The translations under genes were made by a program, and so were the position numbers. The notes under the pieces are model-generated. The model had not been told where the DNA came from and ran no database searches. It worked only from the letters and a program-made list of their open reading frames with translations. Positions 54,607-63,161 of a stretch of 64,000 bases of DNA are shown here, piece after piece. The stretch is from an uncultured Saccharospirillaceae bacterium. GTDB taxonomy: Bacteria > Pseudomonadota > Gammaproteobacteria > Pseudomonadales > Oceanobacteraceae. How positions within the stretch are numbered: position 1 is the first letter of the stretch; each line of letters starts with the position of its first letter. The stretch spans positions 310,001 to 374,000 of the forward strand of contig CANNFT010000005.1 in assembly GCA_947503895.1 (NCBI GenBank), read 5' to 3'.

Positions 54607-57492
54607 GTGAAAATATTTACACCTCTACAGCTCAATTGCCAGCAACGCGTGTTGGAAGTCGATCGTAAATTTGGTTGGGTTGTGTCTGCTTCACTGTTCG
54701 TGAAGCTTTCAACGTCAGAAGCCGTTCTGGTGAGTGACGCCATGGCTGAAACTCTACCCGCAATGGGCAACGTGCCGAGGCCCGATCCCGGTTTGCCGAA
54801 GCCAATGGGAGAGTGGCTGCTATCCGGTAAGGCCTATTCGCCCGATATGGGGCCTGTTCCTGCCATGGAAGTGGCTGCGACGATTGGCAATCAAACCAAA
54901 AGAATCTGGGTCTTTGGTGATCGTGAATGGCGGCTTGGTATTCCAACACAGCCTAACGAGTTTATAGAAATGCCTTTGGACTATTCCTTGGCATTTGGTG
55001 GGGTAGAATCTCCTTTAAACCCCGAAGGCAAAGGCTATAAATCTACTGCTCTACCAAATTTAGAATTTTCTAACGAGGTGTTGACCAATAACAATAAGTT
55101 ACTTCCTCCAGCTGCTTTTGGACCAATTGACCAAACCTGGCATCAAAGGGCTCAATATCAAGGTACTTATGACAAGGGGTATATGAAAAACTATTTTCCC
55201 GGATTTCCCGCAGATATAGATAGGCGATTTTTTTTAATGGCGGCACAAGATCAACGCTTACCGAATCACTATTATAGTGGTGATGAGTCATTTGAATTTC
55301 GAAATATGCACCCTAGTTTAGCCGTTTTAAGAGGACAATTACCTGGGTACCGGGTGCGGTGTGTGTATCGAGACACTTCAGAGATGAATGCGATCAAAGA
55401 GCTACCATTAAAAATTGATACATTGTGGTTTTTCCCTGAGCAGGATTTGGTTCAAATTATCTATCGAGGGACGCATCCAGTTCATTCTGATGACGCAGCT
55501 GAGATTAGTGATTTGCTGCTGGGTTTTGAGTCAAAAGATGAGCCTATTCGAAGTAAGCTGCACTACGAGGTAGCGCTAGAAAATAGAATTCTTAACTATG
55601 ATCCTATACAGCATACAATGAATGCTACGGATTTAATTCCCGCCGACGCACAAACCGCGCTTCAGGCACTGCAAGATTCAGTCGCCATGGATGCTCCGAA
55701 AAATCCTTTAAGTGAAAATCTGAAGGCAAAGCAAGTATCGTTGGAAGCATTAGCGAACAGTCAGTTAGCAAAAGAAGCAGATAAAATTAAGTCGCAAGCT
55801 GAAGCTAACAATATTGGCTCTGAACTCGAAAGTACACTCCAATCAATACTGAAGCCCGATAAAAAAACTATTGAAGAAGATTCAAAAATTAGCGCACTGA
55901 TAGAAGATCTTGATTGTATTTTGCCGGGTATTCAGGGAGATGGGGCGCTTGATTTGTCTAATTTATCTGGCCAAAATCTCGAAAAAATATCACAGGTTTT
56001 ATCGGATTACTTTCGGGAGGTAGAAAGTGATCTTGAGAAAGTGATTTCGGATGAAATTATATCATCAGAAAAAATGCTATCGGATATTAAGAAAAAACTT
56101 GTGTCCTCTATAACGGCAGAAGAAAAATTAAAGCATTCAGATGAAATGCACTTGGTTGAGCAGTCTTTAGAGGAGTTAAAGAAGGTTAAAATAGGTGGGC
56201 CACAAGAAAATTTACCTTTGTCTGCACTGCCTAGAGCCGATATTTCCGAATTAGAGAGCCAATTAGAGAGTATTCAACGAGAATTAGACAAGGCTCAAAA
56301 TCAAATTCAGACATCAGAGGAGGTGGGCGAAAAAGGGGGTGATATGTGCACAAAAATTGAAGATACAAGAAAAAATATAGAAAATACTTTGCTGCCTGAG
56401 ATTAAGCAAATTAAGGAAGATTATTTTGATCTTTATCGAATGGCTGCACACATGACCCCTGAAGGTTGCTCTCCGCACTCAGATCCTATTCTTGTGATGG
56501 CTGAATTTAAAAGACGTCTGTACGCAAAGGATGTCAGCTATGGTGATTGGGCTTGTCTTGATTTAACGGGTATGGACCTTCGTGATGTCAATTTTAGTCA
56601 TTGTTTTTTAGAGCAAGTAAATTTTAGTCAAACTCAGTTGGATGGTGTTGATTTTTCTAACTCCATACTAGTGCGCTCTAATTTTACGGGTGCAAAAGGT
56701 TCGAATGTTAATTTGAATGATACAAATTTAGGTGGGGTAGTGTTCCGTAGTGCTAAATTTAGCCACTGTGAAATGATCAATGTTAAATTATCGGAGTCTC
56801 AATTCGAAAGCTGTGTATTCGATCACTGCAAGGTTAAACCTGAAGAAGCATTGGCGGTCAATTTTGATGGCGCGAAATTTAACGAAACGGACTTTACGAG
56901 CTGGCTATTTCTTGATTCGAAATTAACCCAATGTGAGTTCTCACATTGCCGATTGACCGAATGTACCTTTATAAACACGAAATTGGAAAGAGTAAAATTC
57001 AGTGGATCGGATTTGCCCAGTACCGTTTGGACAGATACAGAACTAATGTCAATTGATTTCGAATTTTCAAACTTGAGTCAAAATTGCATCGTGTTCAGTG
57101 ATGACGAAGATATTTCAACCAAATTCTATGGTGTTGATTTTAGACGGTCGAATGTCGAAAAATCTAACTTACAAGGGTTGAATTTTCAACGTTCTATTTT
57201 TTCTAATAGTATATTGGACGGTGCCAATTTGAGTGGCGCTGACCTAAGAAACTCAGATTTTAGTGAAGTGAGTGCCAAAGAGGCGTTGTTTACGAAAGCT
57301 AATATGCAGGGGGCTAACTTTTCTGGTGCGGATCTAATGAATGCAATCATGGGCAAGACAACGCTAGTAGAAGTAGATTTACAACGTAGTAATTTATATT
57401 CAGTCGATTTTATGCGTGCCACTGTTAGGCATACAAACTTTAAACATGCCAATTTAGAGGCGACAATTCTCAAAGATTGGAGGCCATCCTAA
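54607..57492 (+). CDS. DUF2169 domain protein with coiled coil and pentapeptide repeats (T6SS accessory)
   Basis: A 961-residue protein starting at GTG 16 bp after vgrG. Residues 1-330 form the DUF2169 domain found next to VgrG in type VI clusters (VPRPDPGLPKPMGEWLLSGK near 50, LAFGGVESPLNPEGKGY near 125). About 370-620 is strongly helical and Glu/Lys-rich, likely coiled coil. From 640 to 960 there are pentapeptide repeats of the A(D/N)LXX type (LDGVDFSNSILVRSNFTGAK; GANLSGADLRNSDFSEV), forming a quadrilateral beta-helix. Such proteins are proposed adaptors that load effectors on the spike. Confidence 0.87.
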   Translation: MKIFTPLQLNCQQRVLEVDRKFGWVVSASLFVKLSTSEAVLVSDAMAETLPAMGNVPRPDPGLPKPMGEWLLSGKAYSPDMGPVPAMEVAATIGNQTKRIWVFGDREWRLGIPTQPNEFIEMPLDYSLAFGGVESPLNPEGKGYKSTALPNLEFSNEVLTNNNKLLPPAAFGPIDQTWHQRAQYQGTYDKGYMKNYFPGFPADIDRRFFLMAAQDQRLPNHYYSGDESFEFRNMHPSLAVLRGQLPGYRVRCVYRDTSEMNAIKELPLKIDTLWFFPEQDLVQIIYRGTHPVHSDDAAEISDLLLGFESKDEPIRSKLHYEVALENRILNYDPIQHTMNATDLIPADAQTALQALQDSVAMDAPKNPLSENLKAKQVSLEALANSQLAKEADKIKSQAEANNIGSELESTLQSILKPDKKTIEEDSKISALIEDLDCILPGIQGDGALDLSNLSGQNLEKISQVLSDYFREVESDLEKVISDEIISSEKMLSDIKKKLVSSITAEEKLKHSDEMHLVEQSLEELKKVKIGGPQENLPLSALPRADISELESQLESIQRELDKAQNQIQTSEEVGEKGGDMCTKIEDTRKNIENTLLPEIKQIKEDYFDLYRMAAHMTPEGCSPHSDPILVMAEFKRRLYAKDVSYGDWACLDLTGMDLRDVNFSHCFLEQVNFSQTQLDGVDFSNSILVRSNFTGAKGSNVNLNDTNLGGVVFRSAKFSHCEMINVKLSESQFESCVFDHCKVKPEEALAVNFDGAKFNETDFTSWLFLDSKLTQCEFSHCRLTECTFINTKLERVKFSGSDLPSTVWTDTELMSIDFEFSNLSQNCIVFSDDEDISTKFYGVDFRRSNVEKSNLQGLNFQRSIFSNSILDGANLSGADLRNSDFSEVSAKEALFTKANMQGANFSGADLMNAIMGKTTLVEVDLQRSNLYSVDFMRATVRHTNFKHANLEATILKDWRPS

Positions 57493-58568
57493 TGATTGAT
57501 GAAACCATCGATCGACCCACAGATGATATTGCGTTGAGTCATTGGGTCAAATCAGGAGAAGTGCTAGATGGTGACTCTTTCAATGCACAGAGTTTTGGCA
57601 ATGTCGACCTCAGTGGCGGGGTGTTTACGAATGTAATATTTGATGGTTGTAGATTTTTAAAAACCAACTTATCAGATTCCATTTTTAATCGTTGTCAATT
57701 TAAAAATTGTTGTTTTTCTGATGTGAATTTAACTAAGTGTAAAATCATTGACTCAGATTTAGACAGTCCAGAGTTCCGTGGTTGCCAACTTGAAGAAATT
57801 AATGTTCTTCAAAGCAAGATCACTCATTCGATTTTTAAAGATGGAATCATTCAAAATTCGGTATTTGTTGAAGTAGATATGGCTTACGCCAGTTTTGATA
57901 AGATAAAATTTGATATGGTGTTATTTAATGAGTCTAATTTACAAGGAGCTGTTTTTGATTCGGTAGGGCTCTATCGCTCAACCTTTAACCAGTGCCATTT
58001 CCGCGATAATCAATTTGTTGAATGCTCCATCGAACGGTGTTGTTTTACGGAAGCTGATTTGCCCGCTATAAATTTTTCAAAAATGAATATTAAAGAATGT
58101 CAGTTCATGGAATGTAATTTAGAAGGATGTAATTTTTCATATTCGGATCTAACTCAAACAGGCTTCCTAGATTCAAAAATTAAAAGGTGTGACTTTAACC
58201 ATTGTAAAATGCAGTATGTAAATTTGATGAATGCAGAGGTATTCAGTAGTATATTTTGCCATGCAATTTTAAATCAGGCAATTCTTCAAAAAGCTATTCT
58301 CATACAATGTGACTTTACAGGTGCTCAGCTTGAAATGGCACAGCTAAATGAAAGTTTAGTACGACACTCTATCCTAGCGAAGGCAAATATGGTTTACGCG
58401 GATTTATCTCATGCAAAATTGCTAGAGTCAGATCTCAGTCAAACCAATGTCTCGTTAGCAAATTTTCATGAGCTGTATGATGAACATTGTGTGTGGCAAG
58501 GCTGTAATCGACAAGACGCACAAGGTACTAATGAATCTTTAAAAAAAGCAGAAATGTGGAAAGCATAA
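57492..58568 (+). CDS. pentapeptide repeat protein of the T6SS module
   Basis: About 358 residues, nearly all pentapeptide repeats (NVDLSGGVFTNVIFDGCRF, ADLSHAKLLESDLSQTNV), unusually rich in Cys in the first two thirds. The ATG overlaps the preceding stop (TAATG), hence coupled translation. Together with the repeats of the upstream protein it gives a long rigid solenoid. I infer a structural adaptor. The in-frame codon at 57477 lies inside the upstream gene and is less likely as a start. Confidence 0.85.
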   Translation: MIDETIDRPTDDIALSHWVKSGEVLDGDSFNAQSFGNVDLSGGVFTNVIFDGCRFLKTNLSDSIFNRCQFKNCCFSDVNLTKCKIIDSDLDSPEFRGCQLEEINVLQSKITHSIFKDGIIQNSVFVEVDMAYASFDKIKFDMVLFNESNLQGAVFDSVGLYRSTFNQCHFRDNQFVECSIERCCFTEADLPAINFSKMNIKECQFMECNLEGCNFSYSDLTQTGFLDSKIKRCDFNHCKMQYVNLMNAEVFSSIFCHAILNQAILQKAILIQCDFTGAQLEMAQLNESLVRHSILAKANMVYADLSHAKLLESDLSQTNVSLANFHELYDEHCVWQGCNRQDAQGTNESLKKAEMWKA

Positions 58569-58570
58569 AT

Positions 58571-59227
58571 ATGGCTCAGAATATTCTAAAGCTACCAACG
58601 ACCAATTCGCACGCGTTAACCCTTAGTCAGTGGGATGTTGTGTCGGTCGAGGGTGACATTATGACATTAAGGCAGGGGAATGATGTTGCTCAGGCAACGC
58701 TGGCTTTTAGCTGTATGGTGCAACCTATTCCTAATGATAAGGTAGTTTGCTTCTGCAGTGAGGATGAAAAAATACAAATCATGGCGATTGCAGAGCGTAG
58801 AGACGCTCAACCTATTCAGTATCGTTTTCCTACCGATGCAAGTATCACTTCGCCAAATGGTAGCATCGACATCATCGCACGTGACGATGCAAGAGTGTTA
58901 GCAAATAAAATCACTCAGATCAGTCATCATTGGGTGGTGCAAAGCCAGCAAACCATTTTGGATTTACTGAGTGTATTAGCGAAGGGCGATAAAACAAAAT
59001 TGGTATTTAAGCAAATTACGACAATTTCAGATTTAATTAATACCAGTGCTAAGCAGAGTCTACAAAAATTTGTAACTTATATTCGCAAAACAGATCAACT
59101 GGATCAAACAGAAGCAGGTCAAGTGGGTATTCAGGCTCGCAGTTTATATTCTGTTCGATCGAAACACAGCATGTTAATCAGTGAAAAAGACACCAAGATT
59201 GACGGTGAACACATTCATATGGGTTAA
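58571..59227 (+). CDS. DUF3540 domain protein (T6SS module)
   Basis: A 218-residue protein matching DUF3540, regularly found between DUF2169/pentapeptide genes and PAAR-like genes in type VI clusters. Beta-rich N-terminal half (DVVSVEGDIMTLRQGNDVAQ, AFSCMVQPIPNDKVVCF), then a spike-like segment (FPTDASITSPNGSIDIIARDDARVLA) and a helical middle. The VgrG-like hydrophobic ladder suggests it could extend the needle. The start at 58571 overlaps no gene; the frame's earlier ATG at 58556 lies within the previous gene. Confidence 0.85.
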   Translation: MAQNILKLPTTNSHALTLSQWDVVSVEGDIMTLRQGNDVAQATLAFSCMVQPIPNDKVVCFCSEDEKIQIMAIAERRDAQPIQYRFPTDASITSPNGSIDIIARDDARVLANKITQISHHWVVQSQQTILDLLSVLAKGDKTKLVFKQITTISDLINTSAKQSLQKFVTYIRKTDQLDQTEAGQVGIQARSLYSVRSKHSMLISEKDTKIDGEHIHMG

Positions 59228-59247
59228 CCCATAAGGAAAATTGAACT

Positions 59248-59649
59248 ATGTTTGCAAATACATCTGGTGCGACAGGTATGTGTATCGCACCTATCGATGT
59301 TTGTAAGGTACCGGCGCCACCGATACCTTTTATCCCGACACCTTTTCCGAATATTGCCCAAACGGCGATGGCCGTTCCAACACAGTTTAAGCATTTTATA
59401 ATGATGATGCCTTCTCATAACTTGTCGACGATGATCCCCTTAACGAATGGCGATCAAGCAGGCGTAATGGGAGGGTTAATATCCAGCACCATTATGGGCC
59501 CCAGTCGGTGCTTAATGGGCAGCATGAAGGTTTTAATTGGCGGTCTTCCCGCCACTAAAATGTTATCTCCAACGTTGCATAACGCGATTAATGCACCCGG
59601 CGGGCAGGTGCTGGCACCGAGTCAGACTAAAGTAATGTATATGTCATAA
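59248..59649 (+). CDS. PAAR-like (DUF4150) spike-tip protein
   Basis: A 133-residue DUF4150 protein, the PAAR-like cone that caps VgrG spikes. Characteristic: VCKVPAPPIPFIPTPFPNIA, GDQAGVMGGLISSTIMGP and CLMGSMKVLIGGLPATKM. It has no toxin fused to its C terminus and no effector gene follows, which is unusual because DUF4150 proteins commonly carry or precede effectors. The minus-strand GNAT gene begins about 50 bp downstream. Confidence 0.9.
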   Translation: MFANTSGATGMCIAPIDVCKVPAPPIPFIPTPFPNIAQTAMAVPTQFKHFIMMMPSHNLSTMIPLTNGDQAGVMGGLISSTIMGPSRCLMGSMKVLIGGLPATKMLSPTLHNAINAPGGQVLAPSQTKVMYMS

Positions 59650-59699
59650 CATGACGATGGTTGTGTTTATGACCAGTAAAAATTTAAATTTAGGCTAAG

Positions 59700-60227
59700 T
59701 TAGCGGCCCTGATCAGTACTAAATAGGATAACGTCGTTATCGTTTAGCGTGATGACGCTTTGTTGGCGAAGCCCGAGTTTGTTTAATAAGCGAATTGAGC
59801 GGTCATTTTCTGGATTAGCCACGCCTAATATGTGCTTTATTTGAAGATTGTTTCTGGCGTAGTCCATGACGGCGAGGGCGGACTCAAGCGCATAGTTTTT
59901 TCCCATATGTTCTGGTAAAAAACAAAATCCAATATCTGGATGGGGAAGTGCATTCCTAATTACCAAGCCCGTCATACCGATAAGGCATTGGCTTTCCTGT
60001 AATTGGACAGCGTATAACCCAAATCCATTGGTTTCGTAGCTTGATCTAATATGATTGTTTAAATAGCGCTCCGCATCTTCTTTGTTTTTTATATTTCGGT
60101 CACCAATGTTTTTGAGGTACAGCTCTGAGTTCATCAATTCATAAATAAAATCGGTATCACAAACATCAAACTGTCTTAGTATCAGTCGCTTTGTTTCTAA
60201 AATATACCGATGTTTATCGTTAGGCAT
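59700..60227 (-). CDS. GNAT N-acetyltransferase (RimJ/RimL-like)
   Basis: A 175-residue acetyltransferase. LETKRLILRQFDVCDTDFIYELMNS is the typical RimJ/RimL-like N terminus. ECLIGMTGL-type strand (CLIGMTGLVIRNALPHPDIGF) and a C-terminal NPENDRSIRLLNKLGLRQ acetyl-CoA-binding helix are visible. It overlaps the DUF5062 gene by 8 bp, so both are cotranscribed. Substrate unknown. Confidence 0.88.
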   Translation of the reverse strand: MPNDKHRYILETKRLILRQFDVCDTDFIYELMNSELYLKNIGDRNIKNKEDAERYLNNHIRSSYETNGFGLYAVQLQESQCLIGMTGLVIRNALPHPDIGFCFLPEHMGKNYALESALAVMDYARNNLQIKHILGVANPENDRSIRLLNKLGLRQQSVITLNDNDVILFSTDQGR

Positions 60228-60471
60228 TTTTTGCTTTAACTTGCTTTGAAGCCCAAATGGCTAACTTATGCTGCATAGACTTTTGCGACACTTGGTCTTC
60301 AGGCAAAGGCTGAATAATTTTATCGTGAACAAACAGCCGATAAATGTACTCTACCTTTTCAGCAGCTGAATCGGTGGCTTCAAACTGTGCTGCACCGCGT
60401 TTTTCAGCGTATGACATCCCGAGTAAAATAGCCTTTTTTATTAGCTCTTTCTCGTCTTTTAGTTTTTTCAT
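60220..60471 (-). CDS. DUF5062 family protein (intact copy)
   Basis: An 83-residue helical protein: KKLKDEKELIKKAILLGMSY, GAAQFEATDSAAEKVEYIYR and QPLPEDQVSQKSMQHKLAIW. Function unknown; the family is small and found in marine gammaproteobacteria. AAAGAGCTC precedes the ATG. A broken near-identical copy lies at 50895-51137, on the other side of the type VI module. Confidence 0.85.
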   Translation of the reverse strand: MKKLKDEKELIKKAILLGMSYAEKRGAAQFEATDSAAEKVEYIYRLFVHDKIIQPLPEDQVSQKSMQHKLAIWASKQVKAKNA

Positions 60472-60588
60472 AATGCATTCGAGCTCTTTTCAGTCGTTAT
60501 TATTCTTACCGAGATTGAAGAACAATGTATAGGCTCATTCTGCTCATGTTAATAAAATACTGCTTATATTAGCATCTGCTTATGGCGA

Positions 60589-61224
60589 TCAGCCCAATGC
60601 GAGCCAAGCGCCCACGCCTAACATTAATGTTCCAGCCAAACGATTTATTAACTTAACGTTTTCAGATTTCTGCAATAGGTGGCTGACGGTTTTACCGCCA
60701 GCGGCGTAGAGGGTTAGGCAGATAAACTCGATGCAAAGAATTAAGCTTAATAAGATGACCAGTTGAGGCCCCATGCTTTTTTCGACATCAATGAACGGAG
60801 GTAATAACGCCACAAAAAATGCCCAGCCTTTTGGGTTGGCAACCGCAGTGACAAAGCCCTGCATGGCTAACGTTTTGTTCGGCACATTAAAGCCATGGCT
60901 GCCATCTTTTTGTAATGCCATTTTGCCCTTAGATTGCCATAACTGGAACCCAAGGTACGCTAAATATGCGCCCCCCAAGTATTTGAAGACTTCAAATGCT
61001 GCAGGGTAATTTAACATGACGGCAGCAACACCCACGACGGATAACGACGCCACTAAGCCAACCCCCACTAATTCACCGGCCATCATGGCAAATGTTCTGC
61101 CCACACCAATGGTCATGCCCATGGTCATGGCAAGCGTCATGCACATGCCGGGCGTGATGGACACCAAGAAAAAAGTCGGAATAAACACCGCGAGCAGGGC
61201 GAGGTTGATAAAGGCTAAATCCAT
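60589..61224 (-). CDS. LysE/RhtB family amino acid exporter
   Basis: About 211 residues with six membrane helices of the LysE/RhtB exporter family, which excretes amino acids or related metabolites. Hallmarks: SITPGMCMTLAMTMGMTIGV near residue 20, AYLAYLGFQLWQS near 90 and FVTAVANPKGWAFFVALLP near 120. The ATG at 61224 follows TTGGAGA at proper spacing; a TTG at 61239 is in frame but less likely. Alone on this strand. Confidence 0.9.
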   Translation of the reverse strand: MDLAFINLALLAVFIPTFFLVSITPGMCMTLAMTMGMTIGVGRTFAMMAGELVGVGLVASLSVVGVAAVMLNYPAAFEVFKYLGGAYLAYLGFQLWQSKGKMALQKDGSHGFNVPNKTLAMQGFVTAVANPKGWAFFVALLPPFIDVEKSMGPQLVILLSLILCIEFICLTLYAAGGKTVSHLLQKSENVKLINRLAGTLMLGVGAWLALG

Positions 61225-61373
61225 GGTGGTGATCTCCAATATTGACGGTTCAATCTAACGGTCCGTCCGCATTATTATGGAATTTCGTCTAATAAGAAAG
61301 TCGTCGGTAGTGCGAGAGGGTATGATCGTTTGATGGATGAGCTTAAACCGATTGGCGAGGTGAGCCTATCTTG

Positions 61374-62051
61374 CTAGCGGCGGAAAAAACGAAGCCAGCG
61401 CCAGATATTCAGTAAACTGGATAGTGCGCCTGCCACGTAGGTTAATGCGCAGGCCAGCAATATTTTACGAGCGGTTTGATAATCCTTTTGATTAAGGTAT
61501 GCCCCTTTTTTGAGCAGTGGTAAGGCGCGATTGAAACTCGCATCAATTTCCACGGGCAAGGTCACTAGATGCACCAGCGTTGAGGCGATCATACCGCCAA
61601 TGGCGACCAATAATGATAACCTCCCCATTCCTGGCAGAAAGCCTATAATGAAGGGCGTACTAATGAGGGCAATTTGCGCCACTCGTTCAACCCAATACGC
61701 AAAGATGGCTAAAGGCCCTCGGGCTAAAAAGAGCGGCATGCGCTCTTGATGCTGCATGGCATGACCGACTTCGTGGGCTGCCGTGGCGACGGCGGTTAAG
61801 GACTTAGCATTCAGGTTTTGCTCCGATAAGCGCACTGCATGCTGTTGGGGGTCGTAATGGTCGCCTTGCGCCGTAGATTCGAGCGAGATACCTTTAAGCT
61901 GATGGGTATCGATCAGGTGCTGTGCAAACTCGCCTCCGGTGCCAGGGTAATCCTCTCTTGGCGCACTGTGCTTTTTTAAGATATGTTGTGTCCAAAGTTG
62001 TGGGCCAAGTAGTAGCACAAGTAAAAGCAGGCCGAGTAGAATCCAGAGCAT
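61374..62051 (-). CDS. zinc metallopeptidase, membrane-bound (YugP/DUF2268-like Zn_peptidase_2 family)
   Basis: A 225-residue membrane metallopeptidase of the family represented by Bacillus YugP. It has an N-terminal helix (LWILLGLLLLVLLLG), HEVGHAMQHQ zinc motif near residue 92 and several later helices (FLPGMGRLSLLVAIGGMIAST). The start codon abuts that of the divergent protease gene (CATATG). Substrate unknown. Confidence 0.88.
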   Translation of the reverse strand: MLWILLGLLLLVLLLGPQLWTQHILKKHSAPREDYPGTGGEFAQHLIDTHQLKGISLESTAQGDHYDPQQHAVRLSEQNLNAKSLTAVATAAHEVGHAMQHQERMPLFLARGPLAIFAYWVERVAQIALISTPFIIGFLPGMGRLSLLVAIGGMIASTLVHLVTLPVEIDASFNRALPLLKKGAYLNQKDYQTARKILLACALTYVAGALSSLLNIWRWLRFFRR

Positions 62052-62729
62052 ATGTTAGTAAACCGAATGAATATAATGTCTATCTCTAAAGTATACGTGA
62101 AGGCTTTGTCGCTGTTGACCCTGATCTTCAGCCTGTGGATAACTGCCGTGCAGGCTGAAGTCAAAGCGGTCGGCCTCATGCCTGGTACGGCCATTCTAGA
62201 GGTGAATGGGCAAACTCGAGTGCTCAAACAGGGCAACACCTCGCCAGAAGGCATTAAGTTGATTCAATCGAATAGTCGTCAAGCGGTGATTGAAATGGAC
62301 GGTAAGCGGCAGGTGCTGGGATTGGGCACCAGTTTAGCGTCAGGCTATCGTGAACCTGCCAGAGCATCGGTGAGACTCAGTAAAGGACAAATGGGGCATT
62401 ATTGGGCCAATGGGCGCATCAATGGCACGCCCATAAAAATGCTCGTGGATACCGGTGCGAGTAATGTTGCCATCAGCGGGCGCGCGGCGGCCAGCATGGG
62501 CATCAGTTATCGCAAAGGCCGGCGCAGTAAAAGCTCCACGGCGGCGGGTATCGTGGATAGCTTCCAAATTGTATTGGACAAAGTGCAGGTCGGTGATGTC
62601 ACTTTGCATAATGTCGCAGCTACGGTCATAGAAGGGGCCTTCCCAGAGCAGCCTCTATTGGGCATGAGCTTTTTAGGGCGTTTAAATATGACGGAAGACA
62701 AGGGCATGTTACTGCTCACGAAGCAATGA
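62052..62729 (+). CDS. exported retropepsin-like aspartic protease (TIGR02281 family)
   Basis: A 225-residue protein with an N-terminal signal peptide (cleavage after AVQAEV) and a C-terminal single-domain aspartic protease: KMLVDTGASNVAISG near residue 135 holds the catalytic Asp-Thr-Gly, and LLGMSFLGRLNM near the end is the conserved family tail. The active enzyme should be a dimer in the periplasm or membrane-anchored. Starts at 62052, 62073 or 62082 are possible. Divergent from, and touching, the metallopeptidase gene. Confidence 0.87.
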   Translation: MLVNRMNIMSISKVYVKALSLLTLIFSLWITAVQAEVKAVGLMPGTAILEVNGQTRVLKQGNTSPEGIKLIQSNSRQAVIEMDGKRQVLGLGTSLASGYREPARASVRLSKGQMGHYWANGRINGTPIKMLVDTGASNVAISGRAAASMGISYRKGRRSKSSTAAGIVDSFQIVLDKVQVGDVTLHNVAATVIEGAFPEQPLLGMSFLGRLNMTEDKGMLLLTKQ

Positions 62730-63127
62730 TGGTGTCGTTCAAGCAGGCTGTCATCAGTGTTTCCGTTGCCGCTTTGTTGCAAGCCTGCGTTGCCTACCCT
62801 AAACAGGTCCACGACAAAGACATCAAGCGATGTGACCTTGTTTCAAAACAGTATAGCCTTGCTGTGAAGCGGGTTGATCGGGATATCAACATTAGCGGAT
62901 CAAACGACCTTTTTAGTATTTTATTGGTGTCTGGTGTGGTCATCACTGCCAGTGCTGTGGTGTCGGGGTCCATTGTCATTTTGGGCAATACGGTGCACTT
63001 TTTAGAAAAGCAGGGCAGGTGTGATGACAGTTATTTAAATGAAAAGGTTTTGAGTTTTGTCATTCCGCTACTGGATGCAGGTGGTGAAAGAGTAGAGCAA
63101 GGCGATATGTTTGAGACCTCGAGATAA
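62726..63127 (+). CDS. small lipoprotein-like membrane protein
   Basis: A 133-residue protein with a signal peptide and lipobox LQAC near residue 21, then a second hydrophobic segment (LFSILLVSGVVITASAVVSG) and three Cys. Overlaps the protease stop by 4 bp (ATGATG), implying cotranscription. Not recognised. Confidence 0.7.
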   Translation: MMVSFKQAVISVSVAALLQACVAYPKQVHDKDIKRCDLVSKQYSLAVKRVDRDINISGSNDLFSILLVSGVVITASAVVSGSIVILGNTVHFLEKQGRCDDSYLNEKVLSFVIPLLDAGGERVEQGDMFETSR

Positions 63128-63161
63128 GCATCGCATCATGCCAGACGGGTTTAGGAAGAAT

